From: Asterias amurensis
Taxonomy: Eukaryota > Echinodermata > Asteroidea > Forcipulatida > Asteriidae
DNA length: 64,000 bases
Direction of reading: 5' to 3'
Assembly: GCF_032118995.1 (NCBI RefSeq)
Contig: NC_092652.1
Coordinates: 23,363,044 to 23,427,043, forward strand
Shown here one piece after another: positions 63,301-64,000 of this stretch (the first letter of the stretch is position 1; each line of letters begins with the position of its first letter). The translations under genes and the position numbers were made by a program. The notes beneath the pieces are model-generated. The model made no database searches and was not told the origin of the DNA. It saw nothing but the letters and a program-made list of their open reading frames with translations.

Positions 63301-64000
63301 GTGATTCGGTGAATGTCTCTAAAATATACTGGAAAGAAAAACAATTCAAAAAAACTTAACAAAAAATTCTTTTCAAATGTTTCATTTCTTCTAAATACAT
63401 TACTTCGGCGAATAATAATAATAATAATAAAAATAATAATAGTAATAACAAATACGACCTTTATATCGCCGTACATCTAAAGCATATACCTCATAGCACT
63501 TAAGGGAATCAATTACTGGACAACACAACTTTTTAAATGAGCTTAGACAAGGAACAAGCAGTATTATGACTGTTAAAACTATAAAGTGTACAGATTGGTG
63601 TAAGGGTAAAACCAAACTTAGCATTCTATATCCCTGATGCAAATTTATCACCTATTAAATATATTATGTATAGTGTTTTTAATAACAAGCACAAGGTGTT
63701 CGGATTTACTTTTTAGCAGTAAATAGTGAATACAGGTTTCAGCTGGAAGAATCTAAAAAAAATATGAAAAAATAAAAACAAAAACTCTTTAGCTCATTTT
63801 AAGTGAGAGATACAATATATGTGTGTTGTTATTGTTGAACTTTTTTTTCAGTGGAACGACATAACGACAGAAATACGTCCAAAACATTCAACATATACAA
63901 TAATTAATATTATATTTTGTTGAGCTTACATGGAGAGCGTTACTGGGGATGATGTTCTTGATGGCCATCTGTTTGGCTGGCCTGGATCCATAACAACATT
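57398..64000 (-). CDS. SSUH2: SSUH2 homologue (ssu-2 family), 5' end outside window
   Basis: Minus-strand exons, first to last: 63930-64000 (cut by the window edge), 63143-63328, 61703-61765, 60645-60748, 59502-59594, 59264-59366, 58245-58349, 57398-57544. All splice sites are GT...AG and all phases join. The product runs CCYGSRPAKQ..., YILETFTESR, VPHTSFLK, then repeated CxxCxGxG-type motifs (CHRCNSCG, CARCSGRG, CGRCHGSG, CGSCGGRG, CMRCGGDG, CPVC), then SVPVTEAHYTW, RFWVYGFEHEVH and a Cys-rich end CCWGCSVL. This order is that of SSUH2 proteins, which have a DnaJ-like zinc-binding centre; their molecular role is poorly known. No frame damage, so probably functional. The upstream exons lie beyond 64000. 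Confidence 0.92.
58350..59263. other. SSUH2 intron, no further gene
   Basis: Holds a GGGTCA-type short repeat at about 58590-58660; otherwise nothing recognised. Confidence 0.5.
59690..59880 (+). repeat. Decayed family B fragment in SSUH2 intron
   Basis: AGGCATCTAAAAGCACACAAA, ACAAGGGTGTTTTTC and GGTGTCGATTGCCT; no TIRs. Confidence 0.5.
59905..60507. repeat. Family D, copy 3, interrupted by a family B element
   Basis: The left end AAAATTTCATAGAGCTGCTTAAGC and right end AAGCAGCTCTATGAAATTGGGCCC are family D. A complete family B element (60097-60483) lies inside. Confidence 0.85.
60097..60483 (+). repeat. TIR element, family B, copy 21 (nested in family D)
   Basis: TTAAAGGCAGTGGACACTATTGG to GTGTCCAGTGTCTTTAA, complete. 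Confidence 0.9.
60840..61195. repeat. Inverted repeat with 70-bp arms
   Basis: GTAACACCATGTGTGTATCTACTTGCCAGGTAGAG (from about 60847) is mirrored near 61160-61193. CTAGCTTGCTCTAGCTAGTCC lies in between. Related words are at 29796-29820 and 30340-30405. Confidence 0.75.
61299..61680. repeat. Two family E fragments in SSUH2 intron
   Basis: CTCATTTCTCAAAAATTATACAGCACCTC ... GGACATTGTGTTTTATG (to about 61460) and CGTTTCTCAAAAATCACAGCACCTCAG ... CAAAAAGTACCCAGACTCTTTAA (to 61680). A C-run lies in the second. Confidence 0.6.
62020..62230. repeat. TTGCCCAAC / GTTGGGCAA word cluster
   Basis: About 200 bp in which TTGCCCAA, TTGGGCAA, GTTAACCAA and TTGGTCAA recur in both orientations. Confidence 0.6.
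62489..62652. repeat. Palindromic TTAGGA element (relative of 14567-14742)
   Basis: GATTTCACCAAACTCATCC ... GGATTAATCCTAGCGTTTCGTGAAATGGGCC, with AGGACGAGTTAA and TAACTCGTCCTA inside. Confidence 0.65.
62727..63102 (+). repeat. TIR element, family C, copy 3
   Basis: TTAAAGCCATTGGACACTTTCGG to CCGAAAGTGTCCATTGGCTTTAA. Both TIRs are intact; the best copy in the window. Confidence 0.9.
63411..63445. repeat. (AAT)n simple repeat
   Basis: AATAATAATAATAATAATAAAAATAATAAT run in the SSUH2 first visible intron. Confidence 0.9.
63590..63660 (+). repeat. Tail fragment of type 1 SINE
   Basis: GTAAAACCAAACTTAGCATTC ... CCTGATGCAAATTTATCACC aligns with the 3' tail of the SINE at 35326-35535. Confidence 0.6.

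Noticed and set aside
63411..63445. CRISPR array or other direct-repeat system
   Set aside because: Only trinucleotide simple repeat; the window is eukaryotic and no spacer-repeat pattern exists anywhere in it.

Overview
This is a eukaryotic, intron-rich window. Gene density is low (two or three multi-exon genes plus one weak candidate in 64 kb), introns have GT...AG borders, and non-coding DNA is packed with short TTAA-flanked palindromic transposon relics, tRNA-derived SINEs and a CR1/Jockey-like LINE remnant. The repeat style, the C-type lectin receptor and the SSUH2 homologue point to a marine deuterostome, most likely an echinoderm and probably a sea star. That placement is inference from repeat look and gene content; no database was searched.

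Layout. 1-17 kb holds no convincing gene: inverted-repeat elements, a tRNA-like SINE and a weak GPCR-like relic on the minus strand. 17.4-37.6 kb (+) is a ten-exon gene that can be joined without a frame break into a 997-residue type I membrane receptor: signal peptide, small Cys-rich exon, two C-type lectin domains, Cys-rich module, Thr/Ser stalk, one membrane helix, and a long tyrosine-rich cytoplasmic tail ending in a textbook ITAM (YxxL-x7-YxxL). Its first intron may host a small unrecognised minus-strand gene (23.0-24.8 kb). 38.5-39.4 kb is a 5'-truncated reverse transcriptase. 49.8-55.1 kb (+) carries seven exons of a tandem paralogue of the receptor. It keeps the Cys-rich module, helix and tyrosine-rich tail, but lacks both lectin domains and stops just before the place where the ITAM would be. 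Its signal-peptide exon was not found. 57.4 kb to the window end (-) is an SSUH2 (ssu-2 homologue) gene of eight visible exons with repeated CxxCxGxG zinc-binding motifs; its 5' end lies outside the window.

How the genes fit together. The two receptor genes share exon order and intron phases, so they arose by tandem duplication. One looks like a lectin-type recognition receptor able to recruit SH2-domain kinases. The other looks like a lectin-less, ITAM-less relative that could modulate signalling, or it may be an alternative 3' half of the same locus, since exon phases are compatible. SSUH2 is convergently placed and looks unrelated.

Repeats. At least eight families of palindromic or TIR-bearing elements, many bounded by TTAA, fill introns and spacers. 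Several are nested in one another, which gives a relative order of transposition.
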